Of a stretch of DNA of 37,108 nucleotides, positions 6,741 to 14,776 are shown one piece after another. The stretch comes from an uncultured Oscillospiraceae bacterium (lineage in GTDB: Bacteria; Bacillota; Clostridia; Oscillospirales; Oscillospiraceae). The position numbers were made by a program, and so were the translations under genes. The notes below the pieces were generated by a model that was not told the origin of the DNA, did not search any database, and saw only the letters and a list, made by a program, of their open reading frames with translations. Each line of letters starts with the position of its first letter. Positions within the stretch are counted from its first letter, which is position 1. The DNA lies in the NCBI GenBank assembly GCA_947629795.1, contig CANRFC010000029.1:1-37108 (forward strand). The letters run 5' to 3'.

Positions 6741-9485
6741 TTAAGGATCCATATTGTACCAAAAAGCGGGGCGGAGACCGCGAGTACTGCCGACGTTAGT
6801 ATCTTGAGGTATCCCACCGTCGTCAGAAACACAGGCCACTCTGGCTGTCTTGCCGCAGGGCGACCGTAACCACCATAGGTACGGGGTTCCCCCATCATAA
6901 ACATAGGCCAGTCGGCTGGAAGCATTCGTAAAGTACGGTATCTTGGCACCGTTGTAAGTGTATTCCCAAAGCTGAGGCGACGTATCGTTCGATGCGTTAG
7001 ACGTGCCGAACATGTCCGCCTCAGACAGCAGGAAGACCTTGTCATTGGTGGCCTGCCTGTTTGCGATTGTAGCATCACTACCGAGACCCCGGGTATAGAG
7101 CTCCACCTCCAGGGCCTTGGCCGCCACGGTGGGATTTGCGGTCAGGTAGGTCCCGTTGAGGTCGCTCCTGATTGTACTGTTCGCCCACTGGTGGTCGCTG
7201 CCAAATTGAAATTTGTATACACCACTATCATCAGTATATACATACTTGCGCAGCAGCAGGGCGGACTCATGGACGGCCGCGGTGGTCTCTCCGTCCGCCT
7301 TGCCGACCACATGCGCCCCCTTCACCAGCACGATATATTCCACGCCGTCCAGCTTCACCGTTTCCCCCACATTCACATCCGCCGGGGTGCGCACCTTCGC
7401 CCGGACGGTGAACGTGGCTTTGAGGCTGCTGTCGTCGCTGTTGATGGCGGTGATGGTGGCCGTGGCCCCGTCGGCCACGCCGTAGGGGATGCTCACAATG
7501 ACATCCACTCCGTTGGCGCCGGCGCTGACCGAGGCGACGCTTGGATCGGTGCTGAGCCAGGTCCAGCGGTTTGTGGGACGCGCTCCCGGCGGCGTGGAGG
7601 TCGCGGCCACGGTGAAGGTGGCCGAGGTCTCGGTGAAGATGTCCACAGGGGTGGTGGCCGGGACCGGATTCCCCCCGGCGTCCTGGATGAACACGGAGTA
7701 GGTCACAGGGGTGACGGGGATGGAGGCCGTGCCGCTCAGGTTGGGGTAGGTGGCAGTGTCGGTGGGCGTGGCCGTCACCCGGACGGTCCCGGTCTCGTTC
7801 CCGGCGATGGTGAGGGTGGCCTTGCTGGAGTCGGCAGGGTCGGCGGTGATGGCCGTGTCGGTGGCATAACTCGCGCCGTTGCTGGTGTCCAGGGCCCAGG
7901 TGAAGGTCTGGGGCAGGCCGGTCTGGAAGTCGTTGGTGCTGAGGACGGCGGTGAAGTTCTGGCTGCCGCCGGGCATCGCGCTGGCACCGCCGCCCTCCGG
8001 GGTGACCGTGACGATGTAGGCCCGGGCCTGCACCGGCAGGTAGATCGTGCCCTTGAGCCGGCTGTATGTGTTGGACTCGGCCACCACCTTGAGGGTCCCG
8101 GCCTCGGTGTTGGTCACCCGGAGCACAGGCGTGCCGCCGGAGGTGTCGATCCTGGTGTTCGCGTCGGTGTTGCCGCTCAGCCTCCAGGTGACGGACTGGT
8201 CGGGGCTGGCCATCCCGGCCACCGTCACCTCTGCGGACAGGTCGATGTTCATGCCCTGTACGGCGTAGTTCAGGTGCTTCACGTCTCCGCCCACCGTGAC
8301 GGTGGCGGCGGGCGTGACCGAGCCCTTCACGCTGGCGGTGTTCACGCCGATGCCGTCCAGCAGGTCCAGGGCGTCGCCCGAGGGATCATCGCCGTCGGTG
8401 TAGAAGCCGGTCTTGGGGTCGTCGGTCTGGCCCAGGTCGTCGGCGGTGATGAACTGTCCCACGGCGTTGATGCCGTAATACCACGCCTCAGAGGGCTTGT
8501 TCTTCAGCACGATCCGGTCCAGGAGCACGCCGGTGGCGTTGGTGATGAACGCATCCGTCTCGGTGGGGGTCCCCGGCTCGATGGGCTGAGACCAGTAGGC
8601 CCAGCCGTCCACGTCGTAGACCCAGCCCACAAAGACGGCCTTTTCCTCGTCGCTCATCTCCTTGTACTCGGCCATGGTGATGACCGAGGCGTTCAGGGTC
8701 TCCCTGGCCTTGTGTTCCTCGTCCGCCATGGTGTAGTTCGTGCCCGCCACGCCGGTGCCGCCCGCGCCGCCGTAGGGGCCGCACTCGTCGGTGGTGTCCG
8801 CGTCGGCGTCATAGGACGCGCCGTTCGGATAGGTGGTGGTGTCCGTGTCCCGGACGCGGTCGGCGGTGTCGCCCACCGCGTAAGGGTGGTAGTCGTCGTA
8901 GGGCGTGCCCGAGCCGGTGCCCGCCAGGGTGCCGTTGATGTCCGCCTTCAGGCTGTCCTTGTTCTTGTTGAAGGTGGGCATATAGATGGTCTTGCCGTCG
9001 GGGTTGTCCTCCGCCTGCCCGCCCATGGTCCAGGTCCAGTAGGAGTGGAAGGTCTTGCTGGGGTCCGCGAAGCCGCTCTCCGTTCCCTCGCCGATCAGGG
9101 CGGAGGAGTGGCCGGGGAGGTGGGTTGTCCAGGTGGTCACGTCGTCGATCTCGGCGCCGGGCACCAGGGACGCGGCGCGGTTGGCCGGGTTGGGGTTGCC
9201 GGGAGTGCCCTTGAGCCCGGCCCCCGTGCCGATCTCCATGTACTCGTCCAGCCGGACCCGGGCGTAGATGGGCTGGCTGCCGAAGTTCTCCACATAGATG
9301 TCCTTGGTGTCGGTCTCTCTGTAGCCGCTGAAGTCGTCGTGGAGCCGCCCGCCCGGATTGATGACCTCAGTCGCCTCGTTGAGGGCGGTCTGGCTGATGC
9401 TCTGCCAGGCGAAGGTGCCTGCCAGGGCGATGGCCGCCGCGGACAGAACGGCAAGGACCGAGGTTTTGACTTTCGTAGCGCTCAC
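6741..9485 (-). CDS. SipW-dependent (BsaA/TasA-like) surface protein with Ig-like and DUF6273-like domains, copy A
   Basis: Secreted protein of 914 residues. The signal peptide has the SipW-type AGTFAWQSISQTALNEA block (22-38). A conserved domain follows (about 45-395), beginning GGRLHDDFSGYRETDTKDIY, like the N-terminus of BsaA-family biofilm matrix proteins. Several Ig-like beta domains come next (about 400-695), each with a CTFTVxA-like or TATIPV-like end strand. The C-terminal DUF6273-like domain (about 700-914) has WANSTIRSDLNGTYL, NDKVFLLSEADMFG, WWLRSP and GLRPAFWYN. There is no sorting signal or C-terminal membrane helix. The start is GTG with GGAGAG 8 nt upstream. Its paralogue is copy B at 10411-13134; the two differ most near the C-terminus. 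The last ~500 bp are clearly poorer in GC than the rest. Probable role: major extracellular matrix or fibre subunit, with the C-terminal domain as a possible ligand-binding head (inference). Confidence 0.85.
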   Translation of the reverse strand: MSATKVKTSVLAVLSAAAIALAGTFAWQSISQTALNEATEVINPGGRLHDDFSGYRETDTKDIYVENFGSQPIYARVRLDEYMEIGTGAGLKGTPGNPNPANRAASLVPGAEIDDVTTWTTHLPGHSSALIGEGTESGFADPSKTFHSYWTWTMGGQAEDNPDGKTIYMPTFNKNKDSLKADINGTLAGTGSGTPYDDYHPYAVGDTADRVRDTDTTTYPNGASYDADADTTDECGPYGGAGGTGVAGTNYTMADEEHKARETLNASVITMAEYKEMSDEEKAVFVGWVYDVDGWAYWSQPIEPGTPTETDAFITNATGVLLDRIVLKNKPSEAWYYGINAVGQFITADDLGQTDDPKTGFYTDGDDPSGDALDLLDGIGVNTASVKGSVTPAATVTVGGDVKHLNYAVQGMNIDLSAEVTVAGMASPDQSVTWRLSGNTDANTRIDTSGGTPVLRVTNTEAGTLKVVAESNTYSRLKGTIYLPVQARAYIVTVTPEGGGASAMPGGSQNFTAVLSTNDFQTGLPQTFTWALDTSNGASYATDTAITADPADSSKATLTIAGNETGTVRVTATPTDTATYPNLSGTASIPVTPVTYSVFIQDAGGNPVPATTPVDIFTETSATFTVAATSTPPGARPTNRWTWLSTDPSVASVSAGANGVDVIVSIPYGVADGATATITAINSDDSSLKATFTVRAKVRTPADVNVGETVKLDGVEYIVLVKGAHVVGKADGETTAAVHESALLLRKYVYTDDSGVYKFQFGSDHQWANSTIRSDLNGTYLTANPTVAAKALEVELYTRGLGSDATIANRQATNDKVFLLSEADMFGTSNASNDTSPQLWEYTYNGAKIPYFTNASSRLAYVYDGGTPYLWWLRSPCGKTARVACVSDDGGIPQDTNVGSTRGLRPAFWYNMDP

Positions 9486-9533
9486 GCTTCGTTCTCTCCT
9501 TTATCTTTGAAATCGTATGCCTTGCGCGGGACT

Positions 9534-10343
9534 TTATTGTTTCAGCCGCCGCCCCTCATTCCGGGAAGTGATGGTATAGGCCAGGAACTTCCCCAGAGCG
9601 CCCCAGAGGACCAGCAGAAACAGCAGCAGCGGCCAGTTGTCGCTGACGCCCTTGGCCAGCAGGCCCAGGAGCAGACTGTGATAGACGACCTTGCCCACGA
9701 TGTTCTCATTTGCCACTGGCGTGTCCGGGGCGGGGTTGTTCACGCCCTGGGTCCGGATGATGGGCCTGCCGTCCGCCTGGAGGTGGATGTCCACGATTCG
9801 GTGGGTCACCGAGGTGGTGGGGTTCACCATGAAGGTGATGTCGTCCCCGACCTGCAGCTCCTCCGGCTCCACAGCCCTTGTGAGGATGAAGGAGCCCTTG
9901 GGGATGGCGTCCTGCATGGATTCCGACAGCACCAGCATCCCGGAGTAACCGGCGACGCGCATCGGCGCGCCGGCCTGGGCGGACCGGAACAGCACCGCGC
10001 CGGCCAGCAGGAGCGCGATGGCCAGGTAGAACCCGATGTTGCCCACGAGGTAAGCAATTCCGTGGGGCCCGGCCGGCAGCGCCCGCCCCCGCCTTCCGGG
10101 CCCGGACGCCTCTTCCTTCTCCGCCGCCGGGGGCGGGAGCCGGGCCTCGGACAGCTCCGGCGCGAACTCCAGCAGGATGGCGTCCACTTTGTGCTCGCTG
10201 CGTTCCTCCTCCAGCGCCTTCTCCACGTCCTCCAGCCTGAGCCGCAGGTCCGTATTCTCCCTCCGCAGCTCCCGCAGCCGCTGGACGCCGGCGGGCCGCA
10301 GCCCTGCTGTCTGTTCCTCCCGCTTCCCCTTCGTAAGGATCAC
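9534..10343 (-). CDS. sipW: SipW-like signal peptidase I with coiled-coil extension
   Basis: Membrane serine peptidase of 269 residues, S26B (ER/SipW type), which removes the special signal peptides of TasA/BsaA-type matrix proteins. An unusual N-terminal charged coiled coil (about 20-52, RLRELRRENTDLRLRLEDVE) and a Pro/Ala linker precede membrane helix 1 (98-120), the catalytic domain and a second helix (234-256). The nucleophile is Ser142 in LSESMQDAIPKG; the partner is His181 in VTHRIVDIH, where ordinary bacterial SPase I has lysine. RTQGVNNPAPD and the NIVGKVVY strand complete the fold. It is longer than Bacillus SipW (about 190 residues) because of the coiled coil. The GTG start at 10343 has only a weak AGAG upstream, so the exact start is uncertain. 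It sits between the two matrix genes; all three secreted proteins of the operon carry matching signals. Confidence 0.9.
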   Translation of the reverse strand: MILTKGKREEQTAGLRPAGVQRLRELRRENTDLRLRLEDVEKALEEERSEHKVDAILLEFAPELSEARLPPPAAEKEEASGPGRRGRALPAGPHGIAYLVGNIGFYLAIALLLAGAVLFRSAQAGAPMRVAGYSGMLVLSESMQDAIPKGSFILTRAVEPEELQVGDDITFMVNPTTSVTHRIVDIHLQADGRPIIRTQGVNNPAPDTPVANENIVGKVVYHSLLLGLLAKGVSDNWPLLLFLLVLWGALGKFLAYTITSRNEGRRLKQ

Positions 10344-10410
10344 CTCTGATCATGCGGGATTTTTGGGTCACCGAGCTTGGAAGTCCGCTGCCACCCCCGC
10401 CCCGCGCGGC

Positions 10411-13134
10411 TCAGGGGTCCAGGTTGTACCAAAAAGCAGGCCGGACGCCGCCCAAACCGGTAGGGCCGCTGCTCGCGACTGTGCCAGTTGGATTAACTTT
10501 AGAAATACCGACATTACTGTAGGCGGGTGACCGTAGCCACCATTCGGATCCAGTAGCGATAGAGGAAAAGTGCGGTATTTGGGTGTTGTTATAGGTGTAT
10601 TCCCAGAGCTGAGGTGATGTGTCTACGCCTCTGTTCGATGTTCCGAATACGTCTGCCTCGGAGAGCAGGAACACTTTGTCGTTGGTGGTCTGCTTGTTCG
10701 ATGCCGCATTGTCGTTAAATTCTCCGCGGGTATCGAGCGTGACCTCGATGGCCTTAGCCGCTACAGTGGGGTATGCAGTCAGATAAGTTCCATTAAGTGT
10801 TGTTCTGATTGCACTGGTATTCCACTTATTACTGCTGCTGTCAAAATTGGCTTGGCTTCCATACATATTTTTGCTCAACAAGAGGGCGGCCTTGTGGTTA
10901 GACGTGGTCGACTCCCCGTTCGCCTTGCCGTTCACGGTTGCGTCTTTTACCAGCACGATATATTCCACATTGTCCACCTTCACAGTCCCGCCGACAGCCA
11001 CATCCGCTGGGGTGGGCTCTTTTGCCCTAACAGTGAAAGATGCGGTGAGGGTAGAGTCATCGGTATTGGTGGCGTTGATGGTGGCCGTCTGTCCAACGGT
11101 GGCGGCGGCAGGGATGCTGACGGTGGCAGAGCTCCCGCTGCCGGAGACGGTTGCGACCGCCGTATTGTCGCTGGTCCAGGCCCAGTTGTTTGAGGGATGC
11201 GCTCCCGGCGGGGTGGAGGTCACAGCTGTGGTGAAGTTGGCCGAGTATCCGATGGCGGTATCCACAGTCGTGCCTGTCACTGTGTTCGCGGAGGAAGTGC
11301 CGTCCTTGATGTTCACGGTATAGGTCACGGTGGTCATCGGGATGGTGGCCGTGCCGCTCACGCCGGGATAGGTACTGGCGCTGGTGGGCGTGGCCTTCAC
11401 GGTGATGGGCCCGGCCTCGTTCCAGGCGGCGGTGAGGGTGGCCTTGCTGGGATCGGTGCCGTTGACGTTGACGGAAGTGCCGGATTGATAGGTCACGCCG
11501 GTGGTGTTGTCCAGGGTCCAGGTGAAGTCCTGGGGCAGGCCGGTCTGGAAGTCGTTGCTGCTGAGGACGGCGGTGAAGTCCTGGGTGCCGCTGGGAAGGA
11601 TGCCGGTGGCGCCGCCGTCCGCGGTGACGGTGACGGTATAGGTCACGGGCTGCACCGGCAGGGTGAGCGTCCCCTTGAGCCGGTTGTATGCGCCCGATTC
11701 GGCCACCACCTTGAGAGTCCCCCCCTCGCTGGGGCCTACCTTGAGGACGGGAGTGGCCCCGCTGGTGTCGATTTTGGTATTCGTGTCGGTGTTGCCGGTC
11801 AGCTTCCAGGTGACGCTCTGGTCGGTGGGGGTGGCGCTGGGCACAGTGACCGTTGCGGCCAGGTCGATGTCCATGCCCTGCACGGCGTAGTTCATGGGCT
11901 TGACGTCTGTGCCGACGGTGACGGAGGCCGAAACGGCAATGGAGCCCCTCACGCTGGAGGTGTTCACGCCGATGCCGTCCAGCAGGTCCAGGGCGTCGTC
12001 GGTGGGGGCCTTGCCGCCGGTGTAGAAGCCGGTCTGGGGGCTGTCGAGCTGGCCCAGGTCGTCGGCGGTGATGAACTGCCCCACGGCGTTGATGCTGTAA
12101 TACCAGCTCTCGGTGGGCTCGTTCTTCAGCACGATCCGGTCCAGGAGCACGCCGGTGGCGTTGGTCACGAATGCGTTGGTCGCGGTGGGGGTCCCCGGCG
12201 CGATGGGCTGGGACCAGTAGGCCCAGCCGTCCTTGTCGTAGACCCAGCCCACGAAGGCGGCCTTATCCGCGTCGCTCTTGGCCTTGTATTCGGCCATGGT
12301 GATGACCGAGGCGTTCATGGTCTTCTGGGCAGTGTGGGTCTCGCTCTTCATCTCGTAGTTCGTGCCCACCACGCCGGTGCCGCCCGCGCCGCCGTAGGGG
12401 CCGCACTCGTCGGTGGAGTCCGAGTCGGCGTCATAGGCCGCGCCGTCCGGATAGGTGGTGGTGTCGTTGTCCCGGACGCGGATGGCGGTGTCAGTACTTG
12501 TGTACTGCACGTAGTCGTCGTAAGGGATACCGGTGGCGACCACCTTGTCAAGGCCCGCCAGGGTGCCGTTGATGTCGGCGTACAGGCTGTCCTTGTTCTT
12601 GTTGAAGGTGGGCATGTAGACGGTCTTGCCGTCGGGGTTGTCGGCGGCCTGCCCGCCCATGGTCCAGGTCCAGTAGGTATGGAAGGTCTTGTTCGGGTCC
12701 ATAAAGCCGGTCTCCGTCCCCTTGCCGATATCGGCAGAGGTGGCGCCGGGGAGGTGGGTGGTCCAGGTGGTCACGTCGTCGATCGTGGCGCCGGGCACCA
12801 GGGACACGGCGTGATTGTTCGGGTTGGGGGTAATGGCGCCGCCGGCGCCGACGGTGCCTTCGAGCCCGGCGCCCTCGCCCAGCTCCATGTACTCATCCAG
12901 CCGGACCCGGGCGTAGATGGGCTGGCTGCCGAAGTTCTCCACGTAGATGTCCTTGGTGTCGGTCTCTCCGTAGCCGCTGAAGTCGTCGTGGAGCCGGCCG
13001 CCGGGATTGGCCGGCTTGGTCGCCTCATTCCGCGCCGTCTGGCTGATGCTCTGCCAGGCAAAAGTGCCTGTCAGGGCGATGGCCGCCGCGATGGCCGCGG
13101 CGATGACCGCGGTTTTTGTCTTTTGGGTCTCCAT
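10411..13134 (-). CDS. SipW-dependent (BsaA/TasA-like) surface protein with Ig-like and DUF6273-like domains, copy B
   Basis: Paralogue of the 6741-9485 protein, 907 residues. SipW-type signal TGTFAWQSISQTARNEA (22-38), conserved BsaA-like N-terminal domain (about 44-400), Ig-like domains (about 405-705) and a C-terminal DUF6273-like domain (about 708-907) with KVFLLSEADVFG, EWWLRSP and GVRPAFWYN. No sorting motif. The ATG at 13134 is preferred: GAGGAAGG lies 6 nt upstream. An upstream in-frame start at 13170 lacks a site. The upstream region shares a CAAGGCATA-centred leader element with copy A, as expected if the duplication included its 5' flank. By hand count, GC is 47% in 10741-10860 against 68% in 12001-12120 of the same gene. 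It is the first large gene of the operon and probably another matrix or fibre subunit. Confidence 0.85.
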   Translation of the reverse strand: METQKTKTAVIAAAIAAAIALTGTFAWQSISQTARNEATKPANPGGRLHDDFSGYGETDTKDIYVENFGSQPIYARVRLDEYMELGEGAGLEGTVGAGGAITPNPNNHAVSLVPGATIDDVTTWTTHLPGATSADIGKGTETGFMDPNKTFHTYWTWTMGGQAADNPDGKTVYMPTFNKNKDSLYADINGTLAGLDKVVATGIPYDDYVQYTSTDTAIRVRDNDTTTYPDGAAYDADSDSTDECGPYGGAGGTGVVGTNYEMKSETHTAQKTMNASVITMAEYKAKSDADKAAFVGWVYDKDGWAYWSQPIAPGTPTATNAFVTNATGVLLDRIVLKNEPTESWYYSINAVGQFITADDLGQLDSPQTGFYTGGKAPTDDALDLLDGIGVNTSSVRGSIAVSASVTVGTDVKPMNYAVQGMDIDLAATVTVPSATPTDQSVTWKLTGNTDTNTKIDTSGATPVLKVGPSEGGTLKVVAESGAYNRLKGTLTLPVQPVTYTVTVTADGGATGILPSGTQDFTAVLSSNDFQTGLPQDFTWTLDNTTGVTYQSGTSVNVNGTDPSKATLTAAWNEAGPITVKATPTSASTYPGVSGTATIPMTTVTYTVNIKDGTSSANTVTGTTVDTAIGYSANFTTAVTSTPPGAHPSNNWAWTSDNTAVATVSGSGSSATVSIPAAATVGQTATINATNTDDSTLTASFTVRAKEPTPADVAVGGTVKVDNVEYIVLVKDATVNGKANGESTTSNHKAALLLSKNMYGSQANFDSSSNKWNTSAIRTTLNGTYLTAYPTVAAKAIEVTLDTRGEFNDNAASNKQTTNDKVFLLSEADVFGTSNRGVDTSPQLWEYTYNNTQIPHFSSIATGSEWWLRSPAYSNVGISKVNPTGTVASSGPTGLGGVRPAFWYNLDP

Positions 13135-13391
13135 TCTGATCCTTCCTCTCAGTTTTAAGTTTCTGATCACTGTGCCTCAGCACGATATGCCTTGTTGCGG
13201 ATCGTCCTGCGCACCTGCTGCCCCGGTGCGGGCCGCCCTCCCGGATTGGCCGTGCCGGCGCGCTGCCCGCTGCCGCCGGCAGGAAGGGCGGCAGGGCCCG
13301 GTCGTCGCCGGTGCCCTTTCCCGGCAGGCCGGGGAACAGGCTGACAGACGACCTTCGTATGTACGACCTCTGTTTGTGCGGCAAGGTTGCC

Positions 13392-13640
13392 TCAGCCTTG
13401 GGAGAGCAGGTTGACCAACCGCTCCTTTGCGGCCTGAGCCGTCCGTTCCGGGGGAGCCTTCGTCAGATACGCCAAAGCGTCGTTCCACTCCCGCAGATCC
13501 TCCTCCCTTGCGGGGAAGCGCCCCACCCTTTGGGCAAGGTCTTTTCTCCGGGGACCGTCCAGCTCACGCAGGTCGGAGAGGTAAGTACAGCCCATCTGCA
13601 TATAGAGCAGGTCCAGGAGGGAAAGGTCTGTGACCGACAT
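13392..13640 (-). CDS. Small protein of unknown function, 82 residues
   Basis: A short, soluble-looking protein with no signal peptide or membrane segment: a hydrophobic N-terminal helix (LSLLDLLYMQMG) followed by charged, probably helical sequence. I do not recognise the family. It is accepted as real because the ATG has a well-placed GAGGTG 8 nt upstream, its reading frame is not a shadow of a neighbour, and it lies on the operon strand between an AT-rich candidate promoter region and copy B, 257 bp ahead of copy B. A regulatory or chaperone role for the surface operon would be a guess from position only. Confidence 0.6.
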   Translation of the reverse strand: MSVTDLSLLDLLYMQMGCTYLSDLRELDGPRRKDLAQRVGRFPAREEDLREWNDALAYLTKAPPERTAQAAKERLVNLLSQG

Positions 13641-13658
13641 GTTTTATTCACCTCACAA

Positions 13659-13674
13659 CAGAATCAATATTCTG
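13659..13674. promoter_or_regulatory. Short inverted repeat upstream of the 82-residue gene
   Basis: CAGAAT-CAAT-ATTCTG, a perfect 6-bp dyad, lies 19 bp upstream of the ATG. It could be an operator or a leader hairpin. A dyad this short can occur by chance. Confidence 0.3.
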
Positions 13675-13775
13675 TCTGCCCAAGTGCGAAGATGGACCGG
13701 CTGCCGCCGCCGGACCCAGGCCAAAAAGCGGAGTTTTTGACCATATCTTGCGTTTTTTGCGTAGACAAACCACAA

Positions 13776-13801
13776 GCCGAGAAAAAATTTCTTTTCTCGG
13801 C
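13776..13801. repeat. 26-bp palindrome between recombinase and surface operon
   Basis: GCCGAGAAAA-AATTTC-TTTTCTCGGC: perfect 10-bp arms around 6 bp. No T-tract follows on either strand, so it is not a classical terminator. Arms of about 10-11 bp around a 6-8 bp centre are the usual plan of tyrosine recombinase core sites, and the nearest gene upstream encodes such an enzyme. Alternatives are a regulator site or a leader hairpin. Confidence 0.55.
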
Positions 13802-13861
13802 CGGAGGAACATGCCCAAAATTGAAAAAACCACTTGAAATTTCAGCTATTGTGGTGTATTT

Positions 13862-13889
13862 TTAATATCAGGCACACTATGTATATGAA
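13862..13889 (-). promoter_or_regulatory. Possible promoter for the surface operon
   Basis: On the minus strand, TTCATA (13889-13884), a 16-bp spacer and TATTAA (13867-13862), in an AT-rich stretch (13641-13933) that contrasts with the GC-rich genes. If used, it gives a leader of about 215 nt that includes the 26-bp palindrome. Match to consensus is only moderate. Confidence 0.3.
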
Positions 13890-13933
13890 GTCTGTCGTGA
13901 TTTCACAGGGCGTAATATTGATTTTGTCCTGTT

Positions 13934-14776
13934 TCAGGTCACCAGCCGCAGGTGCTCAAGCTGCCTCCGGTGCTCCTCTCCGCTGGTAAGCAGGTAGATG
14001 CGGGTGGTCTCGATGGACGAGTGGCCCAGCACATCGGCCAGTCTGGCGATGTCCTTGCACGCCTTGTAAAACAGGGTGGCGAACAGATGACGCAGGTTGT
14101 GAGGAAAGACTTTGGAGGGTTCCACCCCCGCTTTTCCGCACAGGGCCTTCATCTCCGCCCAGATCTGCCGTCGGGAAAGGCTTTTGCCGCTTCGGGTGAG
14201 AAAGATCTCGCCCGAGGCGGTTTTTTGCTTCTTGGCGTACTTTTCCAGCTTCCGGCACAGCTTGCCGGGAATGAGGATGGTGCGGATCTTCCCCTTCAGA
14301 GCGATCTCCGCCCGCCCTGCCCTGGCAGCCTCCAGGGTGATATACTTCACCTCGCCCACCCGGATCCCTGTGGCGCAGATGGTCTCCATGAGGAGGGCCA
14401 GCCGGGTCCGGCCCTCCCGCTGGGCCTGGGCGATGAGGGCTTCGTAGTCCCGCCGGGTCAGCTCCCGTTCAGCGGGGCGGAACAGGCGGTGCTGGACCTT
14501 CAGGAACCTGGCCCGGCAGTCCTCCCAGCCCAGAAAGCGGAACAGGCTGTTGAGGGCGGCCAGGGCTGTGTTGACGGTGGTCGGGGCGTAGCGGAGCTCC
14601 AGCAAATGGCCTTTCCATTCCGCCACCGCGTCCCGGGTGACGGGTCTGCCCTCCAGCCATCGGGCGAAAGAACCTGCGTCACGCAGATACTTTTCCCTTG
14701 TGGCCGCGCTCTTTTCCTCCCGCCGCAGATAGGCGCCGTATGCCTGGAGCGTCTTCTGGGTGATTTGCTTGTCCAT
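13934..14776 (-). CDS. Tyrosine recombinase (XerC/D-like integrase)
   Basis: Site-specific DNA recombinase of 280 residues. An N-terminal SAM-like core-binding domain (about 1-95) is followed by the catalytic domain (about 105-275). All active-site residues are present: Arg139 (ATGIRVGE), Lys163, His226 and Arg229 (HNLRHLFA), His252 (LGHSSIETT) and nucleophile Tyr261 (RIYLL). The ATG at 14776 is chosen because GGGAGG lies upstream (about 12 nt, somewhat long); longer starts have no site. It is alone: no excisionase, relaxase or phage genes are nearby, and the neighbours are a two-component system and the surface operon on the same strand. Chromosomal Xer is possible, but a role as a local inversion or integration enzyme is equally open. 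Confidence 0.85.
   Translation of the reverse strand: MDKQITQKTLQAYGAYLRREEKSAATREKYLRDAGSFARWLEGRPVTRDAVAEWKGHLLELRYAPTTVNTALAALNSLFRFLGWEDCRARFLKVQHRLFRPAERELTRRDYEALIAQAQREGRTRLALLMETICATGIRVGEVKYITLEAARAGRAEIALKGKIRTILIPGKLCRKLEKYAKKQKTASGEIFLTRSGKSLSRRQIWAEMKALCGKAGVEPSKVFPHNLRHLFATLFYKACKDIARLADVLGHSSIETTRIYLLTSGEEHRRQLEHLRLVT

Noticed and set aside
7191-10349. Plus-strand open frame of 1052 codons opposite copy A and sipW
   Set aside because: Repetitive Gly/Val/Arg/His-rich translation typical of the antisense of a GC-rich gene. It crosses two well-supported minus-strand genes and shows no domain.
6741-10910. Diversity-generating retroelement acting on the DUF6273-like C-termini
   Set aside because: The variable C-terminal setting is suggestive, but no reverse transcriptase, accessory gene or template repeat is in the window, and the paralogue differences are not limited to adenine-derived positions. 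It remains testable outside the window.
6741-13134. Sortase signals on the two large matrix proteins
   Set aside because: Both end at RPAFWYN(M/L)DP with no LPXTG-like motif, membrane helix or basic tail.
13177-13488. 103-codon minus-strand frame between the 82-residue gene and copy B
   Set aside because: No RBS, low-complexity Arg/Gly/Ala content, and it overlaps the better-supported 82-residue gene in another frame.
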